Positions 7,120 through 13,941 of a DNA stretch of 15,572 bases are shown piece by piece. Under the pieces are notes generated by a model. It was given only the letters and a program-made list of their open reading frames with translations, had not been told where the DNA came from and did not search any database. The stretch is from positions 1 to 15,572 of the forward strand of contig CAINLH010000007.1 in the NCBI GenBank assembly GCA_903850275.1. The letters run 5' to 3'. This DNA comes from an uncultured Acidimicrobium sp. Lineage in GTDB: Bacteria > Actinomycetota > Acidimicrobiia > Acidimicrobiales > Ilumatobacteraceae. How positions within the stretch are numbered: the first letter of the stretch is position 1; each line of letters opens with the position of its first letter. The translations under genes were made by a program, and so were the position numbers.

Positions 7120-8277
7120 TTAGCGGCTGCTTTCACCGTACCCTGCCGCGGGAAGCGCACCGAGCACCTCCCACCATCCCGAGTTGTTTACAACCCAGCC
7201 ATCAGATTCCAATCGACCAAGCGCAAGCGCGGTTGCGACCAAGTCTCCTTGGGTGCGCATTAATACCTGATCGAGCGTGAGCGCCTCACCACACATTGCA
7301 TTGAGCACTGCCACGTCGTGGGCATTGGGATGCCGCCGAACATCGAATACTCGGGGATGACGGCCGCGACTGTCGAGGCCGAGCGCGACCAAAACATCTT
7401 GCACATCAACAACTGGAGCGCAACCTTGTTGCAGGAGCAGGTTGGTTCCGGCCGATGACGTGTTGCGTGGCGAACCCGGAACCGCCATCACAGTGATGTC
7501 GCGTTTTTGTGCCTCTTCAACAGTGATCATCGAACCACCACTTGTTCTTGATTCGACGACAACAAGCACCTCGCTGAGTGCCGCAAGTATGCGATTACGC
7601 ATGGGGAAACGAAAAGCCTCGGGCATGGTGCCAGGTGGTGACTCGCTCAGCAGCAAACCTTGCTCTCCCACGAACTTCCATAGATCTGCATTTTCTCGTG
7701 GATAGACGACGTCGAGACCGGAAGCAACCACACCAATGGGGAGGCCGATTGCTGCAACAGATTGAGAACGCCGTTGCGGACGTGCGACCCCACGCTCGCA
7801 CGCAGTGAAAACACCTTTGTGTGCCCACGCATCGATACCGCGGGCAAGCCCCGAGACGGTGGAAACACCATGTTCGGCCAAATCAAACGCTAAATGTGAA
7901 GCCATGTATCGGCCTGCCGCAGTTGCGGCCCGGGTGCCAACAATTCCGATTCGCCGCTGATCGAGTGCAGCCAAACTTCCTTGCCAAAACAACACCGCTG
8001 GCGATGTGGCGTCGTCGAGCAACAACTGCGGATACGAATGATGACCGATGAACGTTGCGCCCATGTTCGCCGTTTGCATTTTCTTGGCCGTACGTTCGAT
8101 GTGGTCGGCCCCGGGAGCTTCGTTGCGTACGTCATTCCACACACTGCTTGGCAAACCATGAGCGAGCAATTGCTTGAGACGCTTTGGAGCCATTTTGGGC
8201 AATGCACACAGTGCAGCAGCAAAGATGCATTCGTCGTCGAGATGCAGGTTCGTGCCAGCGATTTCGGTTGTGGTCAT
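7120..8277 (-). CDS. dprA: DNA processing protein DprA (Smf)
   Basis: DprA binds incoming single-stranded DNA and loads RecA during natural transformation. The 385-residue protein has an N-terminal helical region (1-75) and the Rossmann-like core with IGIVGTRAAT (110-119), SGLARGIDAWAHKG (142-155), SGLDVVYPREN (186-196), FPMRNRILAALSE (224-236) and SGGSMITVEEA (247-257). A winged-helix-like C-terminus follows (about 315-375). Between RGID and SGLD there is extra sequence (about 158-175: ACERGVARPQRRSQSVAA) where homologues usually have a short turn. The start ATG overlaps the comM stop as ATGA, so translation is coupled. xerC follows after 31 bases. Confidence 0.93.
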   Translation of the reverse strand: MTTTEIAGTNLHLDDECIFAAALCALPKMAPKRLKQLLAHGLPSSVWNDVRNEAPGADHIERTAKKMQTANMGATFIGHHSYPQLLLDDATSPAVLFWQGSLAALDQRRIGIVGTRAATAAGRYMASHLAFDLAEHGVSTVSGLARGIDAWAHKGVFTACERGVARPQRRSQSVAAIGLPIGVVASGLDVVYPRENADLWKFVGEQGLLLSESPPGTMPEAFRFPMRNRILAALSEVLVVVESRTSGGSMITVEEAQKRDITVMAVPGSPRNTSSAGTNLLLQQGCAPVVDVQDVLVALGLDSRGRHPRVFDVRRHPNAHDVAVLNAMCGEALTLDQVLMRTQGDLVATALALGRLESDGWVVNNSGWWEVLGALPAAGYGESSR

Positions 8278-9794
8278 GTGCGATCTCCGGTGAATTGTGG
8301 GTGCACACCAACCCGCAATGCAAGTGCCGCGGCAATGTGAGCCTCCTCGATCTGGCCAATGTCACCCCGCAAGTCGGCAATGGTTCTTGCGACGCGCCTC
8401 ACTCGGTGATAACCCCTGCCCGACAACCGACCACGCTCAAGTTGATGGCGGAGCAGTGCCTTTGCTTCATTTGATAACGGAGCAAATGCCTCGAGTAACT
8501 CGGCGTTCAATGCCGAGTTCAAACACGCGTTTCTTTCGATTGCAACCGAACGTGCAAGTGCTACACGTTTAGCAATAAGGGACGACGACTCGGAAAGAGT
8601 TGTAGACAACATTTCATCGGCTTGCGGCCGCATTACAGCAACACGCAAATCGAAACGATCTAGCAACGGGCCAGAGAAACGTTTTAGGTATCGCTGTTTA
8701 GCTCGCTCATCGCAGACACAAACACCCGGCGCACCTTCGCCACACGGACATGGGTTGGTTGCTGCAACCAACAAAAATTTGGCCGGCATGGTGACCGATG
8801 ACTTTGCCCGAGCAAGGCGCACCACCCCATCTTCCAACGGTTGTCGCAACGCGTCCAACACTGTTGGCGCAAATTCGCCAAGTTCGTCTAAAAACAAAAC
8901 ACCATTTGTAGCCATCGAGATTTCGCCAGGGCGCATAGCAGCGCTTCCGCCTCCAACCATTGCAACGAGCGAAGTGGAGTGATGCGGAGCCCGAAACGGC
9001 GGAGTAATAACAATGCCGTTCGGTGGCAATTTTTCGTGTGCAGCGGAATGCACGATGGTGGTCGTCACCGCATCCTGCGCTTCCAGCGGAGGCAAAATAC
9101 CCGGAAGTCGTTTGGCAAGCATCGACTTGCCGGCACCGGGTGGGCCAACAAACAACAAGTGATGCGCACCCGCCGCGGCAATTTCGAGAGCCTGACGAGC
9201 AGCCATCTGGCCGCGCACATCACACATGTCGGGTTCGTCGGCAACTGCGACAACTAGAGGCGTTGATGTATTGCGCACCCATTGCTGCTCCCCCGAAATA
9301 CATTGCACCAATTCGGCAAGTGTCGACACGGCAACAACATCATTTCGCGTGGCAATGCGCGCCTCGTGCTCGCATTGTCGGGACACAACAACTGCGCGAT
9401 CGGTAATTGATGCGACGAGTGGGACAATGCCGGCAACATTGCGCAACGTGCCGTCTAACCCAAGTTCTGCGACGAAAGCCAAATGCGCAATGGCTTCGGC
9501 AGGAATTACCTCTTGCACCACCAGCAAGCCAATGGCAATCGCGGCATCAAGACCCGCTCCTCCTTTGCGCTCGTGCACTGCTGTTGCCAAATTGACAGTG
9601 ATGCGCTTATTGGGCCACGGAAGATCGCACGACAACAATGCAGCACGAACACGATCGCGAGATTCGCGGCACGCTTCATCTGGTTGGCCGACAATGGTGA
9701 AACCAGGCAACCCCATGCCAACATGAATTTCAATATCAACAGGGCAGCCTTGCACCCCAAACAATGTTGCTGAACGAACTGAAGCAAATGCCAT
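8274..9794 (-). CDS. comM: ComM/YifB-family Mg-chelatase-like AAA+ ATPase
   Basis: ComM is a hexameric helicase that promotes branch migration during transformation. From ATG 9794 the protein has 506 residues, the usual size. Residues 1 to about 170 form the Lon-protease-like ChlI N-domain (VGMGLPGFTIVGQPDEA at 25-41). The AAA+ domain has Walker A GPPGAGKS (217-224), the PPFRAPHHSTS segment (265-275), Walker B VLFLDE (299-304), and the NPCPCG motif with further Cys359 and Cys361. The frame extends 34 codons upstream, but that part has no family similarity and would use up the region upstream toward the divergent lipoprotein gene. Immediately upstream of dprA; both belong to the DNA uptake and processing set. 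Confidence 0.93.
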   Translation of the reverse strand: MAFASVRSATLFGVQGCPVDIEIHVGMGLPGFTIVGQPDEACRESRDRVRAALLSCDLPWPNKRITVNLATAVHERKGGAGLDAAIAIGLLVVQEVIPAEAIAHLAFVAELGLDGTLRNVAGIVPLVASITDRAVVVSRQCEHEARIATRNDVVAVSTLAELVQCISGEQQWVRNTSTPLVVAVADEPDMCDVRGQMAARQALEIAAAGAHHLLFVGPPGAGKSMLAKRLPGILPPLEAQDAVTTTIVHSAAHEKLPPNGIVITPPFRAPHHSTSLVAMVGGGSAAMRPGEISMATNGVLFLDELGEFAPTVLDALRQPLEDGVVRLARAKSSVTMPAKFLLVAATNPCPCGEGAPGVCVCDERAKQRYLKRFSGPLLDRFDLRVAVMRPQADEMLSTTLSESSSLIAKRVALARSVAIERNACLNSALNAELLEAFAPLSNEAKALLRHQLERGRLSGRGYHRVRRVARTIADLRGDIGQIEEAHIAAALALRVGVHPQFTGDRT

Positions 9795-9878
9795 AACGAT
9801 GATGTGTACGGCAGGTTGAACAGATGGAAGTACCAGCAATCCCACCATCCGCCTGCTCATTCCTGAGAGAATGGAGGA

Positions 9879-10286
9879 ATGGCCTGGCAGCAACAACTTT
9901 TACGAATTGCCGGCGCCTCGGCATGCATTGTGCTCGTTGGCGCTTGTTCCTCCCCTGCCCGAACTGCAACAAACTTCTGTCGACAACTTGCAGATGAACT
10001 TCCTGAAATTGCCGATCTCCCCGCAACCGACGAACAAATCTCGGATGCAGTGAAGCGCTACGAAAGACTGCTCGACGTTGCCCCACTGGAAATTGAAAAG
10101 GAGTTCAACTCACTTACCGCGCTAATGCGCGCCGCTCGCGATGTTGATGCTGCCGACCCTGAAAGCGTTCAAACTTTGGTGGAACTGACATATTCCAGCG
10201 AAAAAGATGCGCTCGCGTCTTCTGCCTGGGTGCTTGCTACGTGCGGAGTTGATTTATCTCTCGGCATTGCGCCGAGTGCGCCGTAG
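9879..10286 (+). CDS. Small predicted lipoprotein of unknown function
   Basis: I do not recognise this family. The 135-residue product starts with a short charged N-terminus, a hydrophobic stretch (about 7-20) and LVGAC, a good lipobox with Cys23 as the lipidated residue. The mature part is small, acidic and mostly helical in character (FCRQLADELPEIADLPATDE, then LEIEKEFNSLTALMRAARDV), with Cys34 and Cys118 possibly forming a disulphide. It probably sits on the outer face of the cytoplasmic membrane. The ATG at 9879 has GGAGG only two bases upstream, which is too close for a good ribosome binding site, so leaderless initiation is possible. It diverges from comM (84 bases between) and converges with clpP (5 bases between stops). 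Confidence 0.75.
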   Translation: MAWQQQLLRIAGASACIVLVGACSSPARTATNFCRQLADELPEIADLPATDEQISDAVKRYERLLDVAPLEIEKEFNSLTALMRAARDVDAADPESVQTLVELTYSSEKDALASSAWVLATCGVDLSLGIAPSAP

Positions 10287-10292
10287 CGCAAT
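10266..10292. terminator. Weak candidate bidirectional terminator hairpin between lipoprotein gene and clpP
   Basis: ATTGCGC (10266-10272) is repeated inverted as GCGCAAT (10286-10292), separated by 13 bases. The repeat overlaps the ends of both convergent genes. Neither side has a clear T-run, so intrinsic termination is unproven. Confidence 0.25.
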
Positions 10293-10906
10293 CAGCGAAT
10301 TTCGCCGCGCTTCACAATCACTTTGTCGACGAGACCATATTCTTTGGCCAGAGCGGGCGTGAACCAACGGTCGCGCTCGGAGTCGGCCTGAATCTGTTCG
10401 ATCTTTTGCCCCGAGTGGAACGCGGTGAGTTCTGCCATGCGGTGCTTCGTAAATGCGAGTTGTTCTGCTTGAATCGCGATGTCGGAAGCCTGACCACGCA
10501 AACCTGCAAGCGGTTGATGCATCATGATGCGAGCGTTAGGCAGCGTGTAGCGCTTGCCCGCAGTGCCCGCGGTGAGCAAGAACTGACCCATGGAAGCTGC
10601 CAATCCGAGACACACCGTTGCAACGTCGCAACTAATGAATTGCATCGTGTCGTAAATTGCCATTCCTGCAGTGATCGACCCGCCGGGGCTATTGATATAT
10701 AGCCACACATCCGACTTCGGGTCTTCGCCTTCCAAAAACAACAGCTGCGCACAAATCTGGTTTGCAACGTCATCATTGACATCGCTTCCCAACATGATCA
10801 CGCGACTCTTCAAAAGGCGCAAGAAAATATTGCTCTGTGATTCGGCGCCACCTTCAAGATTGACTGCGGGCACGTGCAGATTCGTCATTGCTGGATCAAA
10901 CGTCAT
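10292..10906 (-). CDS. clpP: ATP-dependent Clp protease proteolytic subunit (ClpP1-like)
   Basis: ClpP is the serine peptidase barrel that works with ClpX or ClpC ATPases. The 204-residue protein carries the catalytic triad Ser105 (GLAASMGQFLL), His130 (MMHQP) and Asp179 (DSERDRWF), with the spacing seen in E. coli (25 and 49 residues). The oxyanion strand INSPGGSITAGMAIYDTM is at 71-88. DIAIQAEQ and DSxRDRWF make it closer to mycobacterial ClpP1 than to ClpP2, as far as I can recall the sequences. No second clpP and no clpX lie next to it, although actinobacteria usually pair clpP genes. A start six codons later (ATG at 10888) is also possible. The threonine-synthase-like gene ends 45 bases upstream. 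Confidence 0.93.
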   Translation of the reverse strand: MTFDPAMTNLHVPAVNLEGGAESQSNIFLRLLKSRVIMLGSDVNDDVANQICAQLLFLEGEDPKSDVWLYINSPGGSITAGMAIYDTMQFISCDVATVCLGLAASMGQFLLTAGTAGKRYTLPNARIMMHQPLAGLRGQASDIAIQAEQLAFTKHRMAELTAFHSGQKIEQIQADSERDRWFTPALAKEYGLVDKVIVKRGEIR

Positions 10907-10951
10907 GCGGTCAGGCTACTACCCGATTTGTTGGCCATGCCGTGATGGGAA

Positions 10952-12271
10952 TCACTTTGGGAGTGGCATAAATTGCCGCCGCACCCCGCTGAAGATAACG
11001 ACCACTCGCTCGTCATCTGCAATATTCGGCCGCATCGCCAACACTCCGGCAAGCCCGGCCGAGCCAGTTGGGCTGACATTGATGGTGGTCACTTTGTGAG
11101 CAAGTGCGTAAGCATCGACAATGTGCTGTTCCGAGCACACGATCGGCGAGCCCCCACTATCTGCCATTGCGTTGCACACGCCAACCCAGTCGTATGTCTC
11201 GTCATCAAGAATTCCGTCGGCAAGTGAAGACTGCACGTTTTCCCAGGGCCACATACATTCGGACCATCGACCACCCGCGTTGCGCGTGCCGCCTCCGGCA
11301 CCTGCGTTTTCCCATGCACGTTGCAAAGGTGCGCAGCCAGCGGTTTGTACAGCATGAAGCGCCGGGCGTAAACCACCCGCATAAACACCAGTCGCCAGAC
11401 AGGCAGCAAACGCTCCGCCGCCGACTTGCACAAACAGCCTGTCGAGTGGTGGGCCGCTCTCGCGTTCCTGTGCGTCGGCAATTTCCCAACCAATAGTGCG
11501 ACCACCGTCTAAACACCATGCGTTCTCGGTGCCCTGCACACCGAATGGGATTGCGCCAGACTTCACGGCTTCGCGGAATCGATGCACCGTTGGGTCGCCC
11601 GGCGGGTCGGTTGATAAACGTGGGCAGCGAACTATTTCTGCGTTCACCGATTGCAGTAAGTCGGTCAGTTCAGTTGCAACAAGATCGGGCACAAATACTT
11701 TGATGGGCCATTGCACAGAGTGCGCAAGAGTTGACGCAGCGAATGCTGCATTGCCACATGAGGCAATGGCCAGCGGCGGGCGCTCGACCCAAGGCGCCTG
11801 ACCCGATCGCTCCAGTGCAAGCAGGTGCAATAACTCGGTGTAAATGTGGCGTGCCTTATGTGAACCGCCAACACTTTCTGTCTCGTCTTTTATCCACACG
11901 CCGCCGTTTGCATTGAACCCAAGTGCGTCGGACAACGCATCGTTACGCCCGAACGGTGTGGTGTGGAATCCAGTGCCATCCACCGAAGTAATTGCGGCAT
12001 CTGATGTTTCAATAATCGACACACGATCGGCATCGCTCAGCCCAAGCGACTGTGCAAAGGAATCCCAAGCCAAATACTTGCGGAACGCAAGAAACGGGTT
12101 TGCCTCGCCCGTACCCCGCAGCGGAGCCAAAGGTTGCTCGAGTAAAAGCACGTGATGCCGGTCGTCTTCCTTCGAGCGAGGGCAACGCCACGACAACGGC
12201 TCGGTTACCGAAACTTGCTCGCCGCATGCCGCGCATTTCCATATTTCCTTACCAACAGAAACAATGGTCAT
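10952..12271 (-). CDS. Fold-type-II PLP enzyme, threonine synthase/TrpB-like
   Basis: This 439-residue enzyme belongs to the tryptophan synthase beta superfamily. The PLP-linking Lys is very probably Lys139 in VGGSHKARH. SCGNAAFA (171-178) is the substrate-contacting asparagine loop, and VGGGAFA (283-289) is the glycine-rich phosphate-binding loop. SPTGSAGLAG near the C-terminus supplies the serine that binds the pyridine nitrogen. The N-terminus resembles the zinc ribbon of some threonine synthases but holds only Cys13, Cys16 and Cys30; Ser33 replaces the fourth Cys. Threonine synthase, threonine dehydratase or another lyase activity are all possible, and the SHKARH motif differs from the classic SFKDR, so I do not assign a substrate. 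It follows the 509-residue PLP enzyme by 12 bases, probably in one transcript. Confidence 0.75.
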   Translation of the reverse strand: MTIVSVGKEIWKCAACGEQVSVTEPLSWRCPRSKEDDRHHVLLLEQPLAPLRGTGEANPFLAFRKYLAWDSFAQSLGLSDADRVSIIETSDAAITSVDGTGFHTTPFGRNDALSDALGFNANGGVWIKDETESVGGSHKARHIYTELLHLLALERSGQAPWVERPPLAIASCGNAAFAASTLAHSVQWPIKVFVPDLVATELTDLLQSVNAEIVRCPRLSTDPPGDPTVHRFREAVKSGAIPFGVQGTENAWCLDGGRTIGWEIADAQERESGPPLDRLFVQVGGGAFAACLATGVYAGGLRPALHAVQTAGCAPLQRAWENAGAGGGTRNAGGRWSECMWPWENVQSSLADGILDDETYDWVGVCNAMADSGGSPIVCSEQHIVDAYALAHKVTTINVSPTGSAGLAGVLAMRPNIADDERVVVIFSGVRRQFMPLPK

Positions 12272-12283
12272 GCGAAACGCAAG

Positions 12284-13813
12284 CTACTTTGCCCGAGCAA
12301 CGCGTTCGTTGAACTCGGTAATCATCGCGTCCCAAACTGGAACGTGCGAACGCAAATTGCGCCAGAAAGACTGCGAGCGACGCGCCTCGAATACCGAAAG
12401 CGGTGTGCCCTGCTGCTCGACCCAGGTGTAATAGCCGAGGTTGAAAATTCGGTTGCGATCCTGAGCGCTGCAATCAATCATGCTGTCGGTCTGCACCGTG
12501 CCCAAATGCTCGGCAAACACTTCTGCTGCCTCAACTTCTCCAAATGAGTTGTTGAATCGACGCGCCATTGTCTTCACGCGCTCGCTCGGGTAGAGGTCGG
12601 CGCCATCGGTCGCAATAGTGATCAGTGCGTCGTCCGGCCCAAGATTAAGCAACTTGGCCGTTTTGATTGCGGCGATCGTGTTGCAGATTGACGAAAACCC
12701 GAAGTGCGGCAAGGTGTCGACAACGTGCTGCGGAACATGTTTGCGTTGCACCAAATAATCGCGACCGGCTTTCGTGTTAAACAACACGTCCAGTTCGTCG
12801 GTGGCACGATCGGAAACCGCAGCCACCACGTCGGTGTTCATGACGTTGTGAATGAGCGGAATGTGCTTGTCGCCGATGCCCTGAATGTTGTGTTCACCAA
12901 AACCGTTCTCGAGCATGGTTGGGCATTCGAGCGCCTCCACTGCAACGATCTTCGTCCCGTACCTATCTTTCAGGCTGTCGCCTGCGCCAATAGTTCCTGC
13001 CGAGCCAGTGGCAGACGTAAATGCAGCAAGTCGCATGTTCGGATTGTTGCTTGTTTTTGCAACATGCTCGTACACGGACGACAGCGCAGTGCCTGTTACT
13101 TCGTAGTGACCGAGGTAATTGCCAAACTCGCAGAACTGATTGAAAATGAAATTCTTGACGTCTTTTTGCATTTCATTGCAAGCGTCATAAATTTCTTTCA
13201 CATTGCTTTCTGTTCCTGGTGTGCGAATGATGTCGCTCGGATCACTCGTCCACTTGTCGAGCCAATCAAAACGTTCTTGCGACATTCCAGCCGGCAATAC
13301 GGCAACGCCGCGTGCGCCCATGATTTTGCTGATGGCCACGCCACCGCGCGCATAGTTGCCAGTCGAAGGCCACACTGCGCGTTGCGCTGTTGGGTTGAAT
13401 TGGCCGGTGATCACGCGTGGCGCGAGGCACGAATACGCCGCCAAAACTTTGTGCGCGGTGATCATGGGGAAACGATCGCCGAACATGACGATGATTGGGC
13501 TGTCGACACCGGTGAGAGATTTTGGAAGAACTACGTGATCGGGCACGTCGACTCGGTTGCCGGCCAAATCGTTAAACCAATGCACTCGAAACAAGTTGCG
13601 AGCGTCGGGAGAGTTTTTGTCCACCCCATTCGCCACGTCTTTTGCAATGAGCGCCGGGTTGGCAAGTTGAGCAAACGTGGGCAACACCACATTGTTTGCT
13701 GCACATTTACGAATGCTCTCCGCCAGAGCCCCCTCATCAACGATCGTGTCGGCTAAGCCGAGCTGACTTTGGAGCGCTTGAATGTCTTGAGAGGCGGTAG
13801 CTGTTGGGTTCAC
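12284..13813 (-). CDS. Large fold-type-II PLP-dependent enzyme, function unassigned
   Basis: This 509-residue protein is a cysteine-synthase/threonine-dehydratase-like (fold type II) PLP enzyme. The likely Schiff-base Lys is Lys122 in MITAHKVLAAY. STGNYARGGVA (150-160) matches the asparagine loop, and ATGSAGTIGAGD (268-279) matches the glycine-rich phosphate loop. It is longer than cysteine synthase (about 310 residues), with an N-terminal extension of about 100 residues and a C-terminal region after about 400. The substrate is unknown; a lyase or beta-replacement enzyme is reasonable. The start is GTG at 13813: an in-frame TAA lies two codons upstream, so no longer form exists. It is the first gene of a two-gene unit with the threonine-synthase-like enzyme and diverges from the tRNA gene 52 bases away. 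Confidence 0.75.
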   Translation of the reverse strand: MNPTATASQDIQALQSQLGLADTIVDEGALAESIRKCAANNVVLPTFAQLANPALIAKDVANGVDKNSPDARNLFRVHWFNDLAGNRVDVPDHVVLPKSLTGVDSPIIVMFGDRFPMITAHKVLAAYSCLAPRVITGQFNPTAQRAVWPSTGNYARGGVAISKIMGARGVAVLPAGMSQERFDWLDKWTSDPSDIIRTPGTESNVKEIYDACNEMQKDVKNFIFNQFCEFGNYLGHYEVTGTALSSVYEHVAKTSNNPNMRLAAFTSATGSAGTIGAGDSLKDRYGTKIVAVEALECPTMLENGFGEHNIQGIGDKHIPLIHNVMNTDVVAAVSDRATDELDVLFNTKAGRDYLVQRKHVPQHVVDTLPHFGFSSICNTIAAIKTAKLLNLGPDDALITIATDGADLYPSERVKTMARRFNNSFGEVEAAEVFAEHLGTVQTDSMIDCSAQDRNRIFNLGYYTWVEQQGTPLSVFEARRSQSFWRNLRSHVPVWDAMITEFNERVARAK

Positions 13814-13865
13814 GCTTTACATTCTGTCAAGTTTGGAGGCAATACCACTACCCTGATGGTCATTA
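13814..13865. promoter_or_regulatory. Divergent intergenic region between PLP enzyme gene and tRNA gene
   Basis: These 52 bases must hold the start signals for both directions. On the plus strand TACCCT (13849-13854) is a possible -10 element, which would start transcription about five bases before the tRNA. On the minus strand a perfect TTGACA occurs (13830-13825), but a -10 at normal spacing would fall inside the PLP gene, so its use is doubtful. No operator-like repeat was seen. Confidence 0.3.
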
Positions 13866-13941
13866 GCCGACGTAGCCCAATGGCAGAGGCACAGCACTTA
13901 GGATGCTGTCAGTGAGAGTTCGAGTCTCTCCGTCGGCACCA
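13866..13941 (+). tRNA. tRNA with UAG anticodon (leucine codon CUA) but class I, short-variable-loop architecture; CCA encoded
   Basis: A full cloverleaf can be folded by hand. The acceptor stem is GCCGACG with CGTCGGC (7 pairs, 13866-13872 with 13931-13937). The D arm is GCC/GGC, with GG at 13882-13883 and a C-A mismatch next to the loop. The anticodon stem is CAGCA/TGCTG with loop CTTAGGA (13897-13903), giving anticodon TAG at 13899-13901. The variable region is five bases (TCAGT), and the T arm is GAGAG/CTCTC with loop TTCGAGT. Discriminator A at 13938 and an encoded CCA at 13939-13941 follow. U8, A14 and the A15-U48 pair are in place, so it looks functional. Bacterial tRNA-Leu normally has a long variable arm, which is absent here, so amino acid identity is uncertain. 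The last A is also the A of the next gene's ATG. Confidence 0.88.

Noticed and set aside
9795..9896. Longer comM version with 34 extra N-terminal residues
   Set aside because: It has no family similarity, and the ATG at 9794 gives the typical ComM N-terminus and length.
12704..13756. Long plus-strand open frame (350 codons) opposite the 509-residue PLP enzyme gene
   Set aside because: Its translation has no recognisable motif and is a shadow of the minus-strand gene, which has clear PLP motifs.
13825..13830. Perfect TTGACA on the minus strand as -35 of the PLP enzyme gene
   Set aside because: A -10 at 16-18 bases would lie inside the coding region, after its only possible start.
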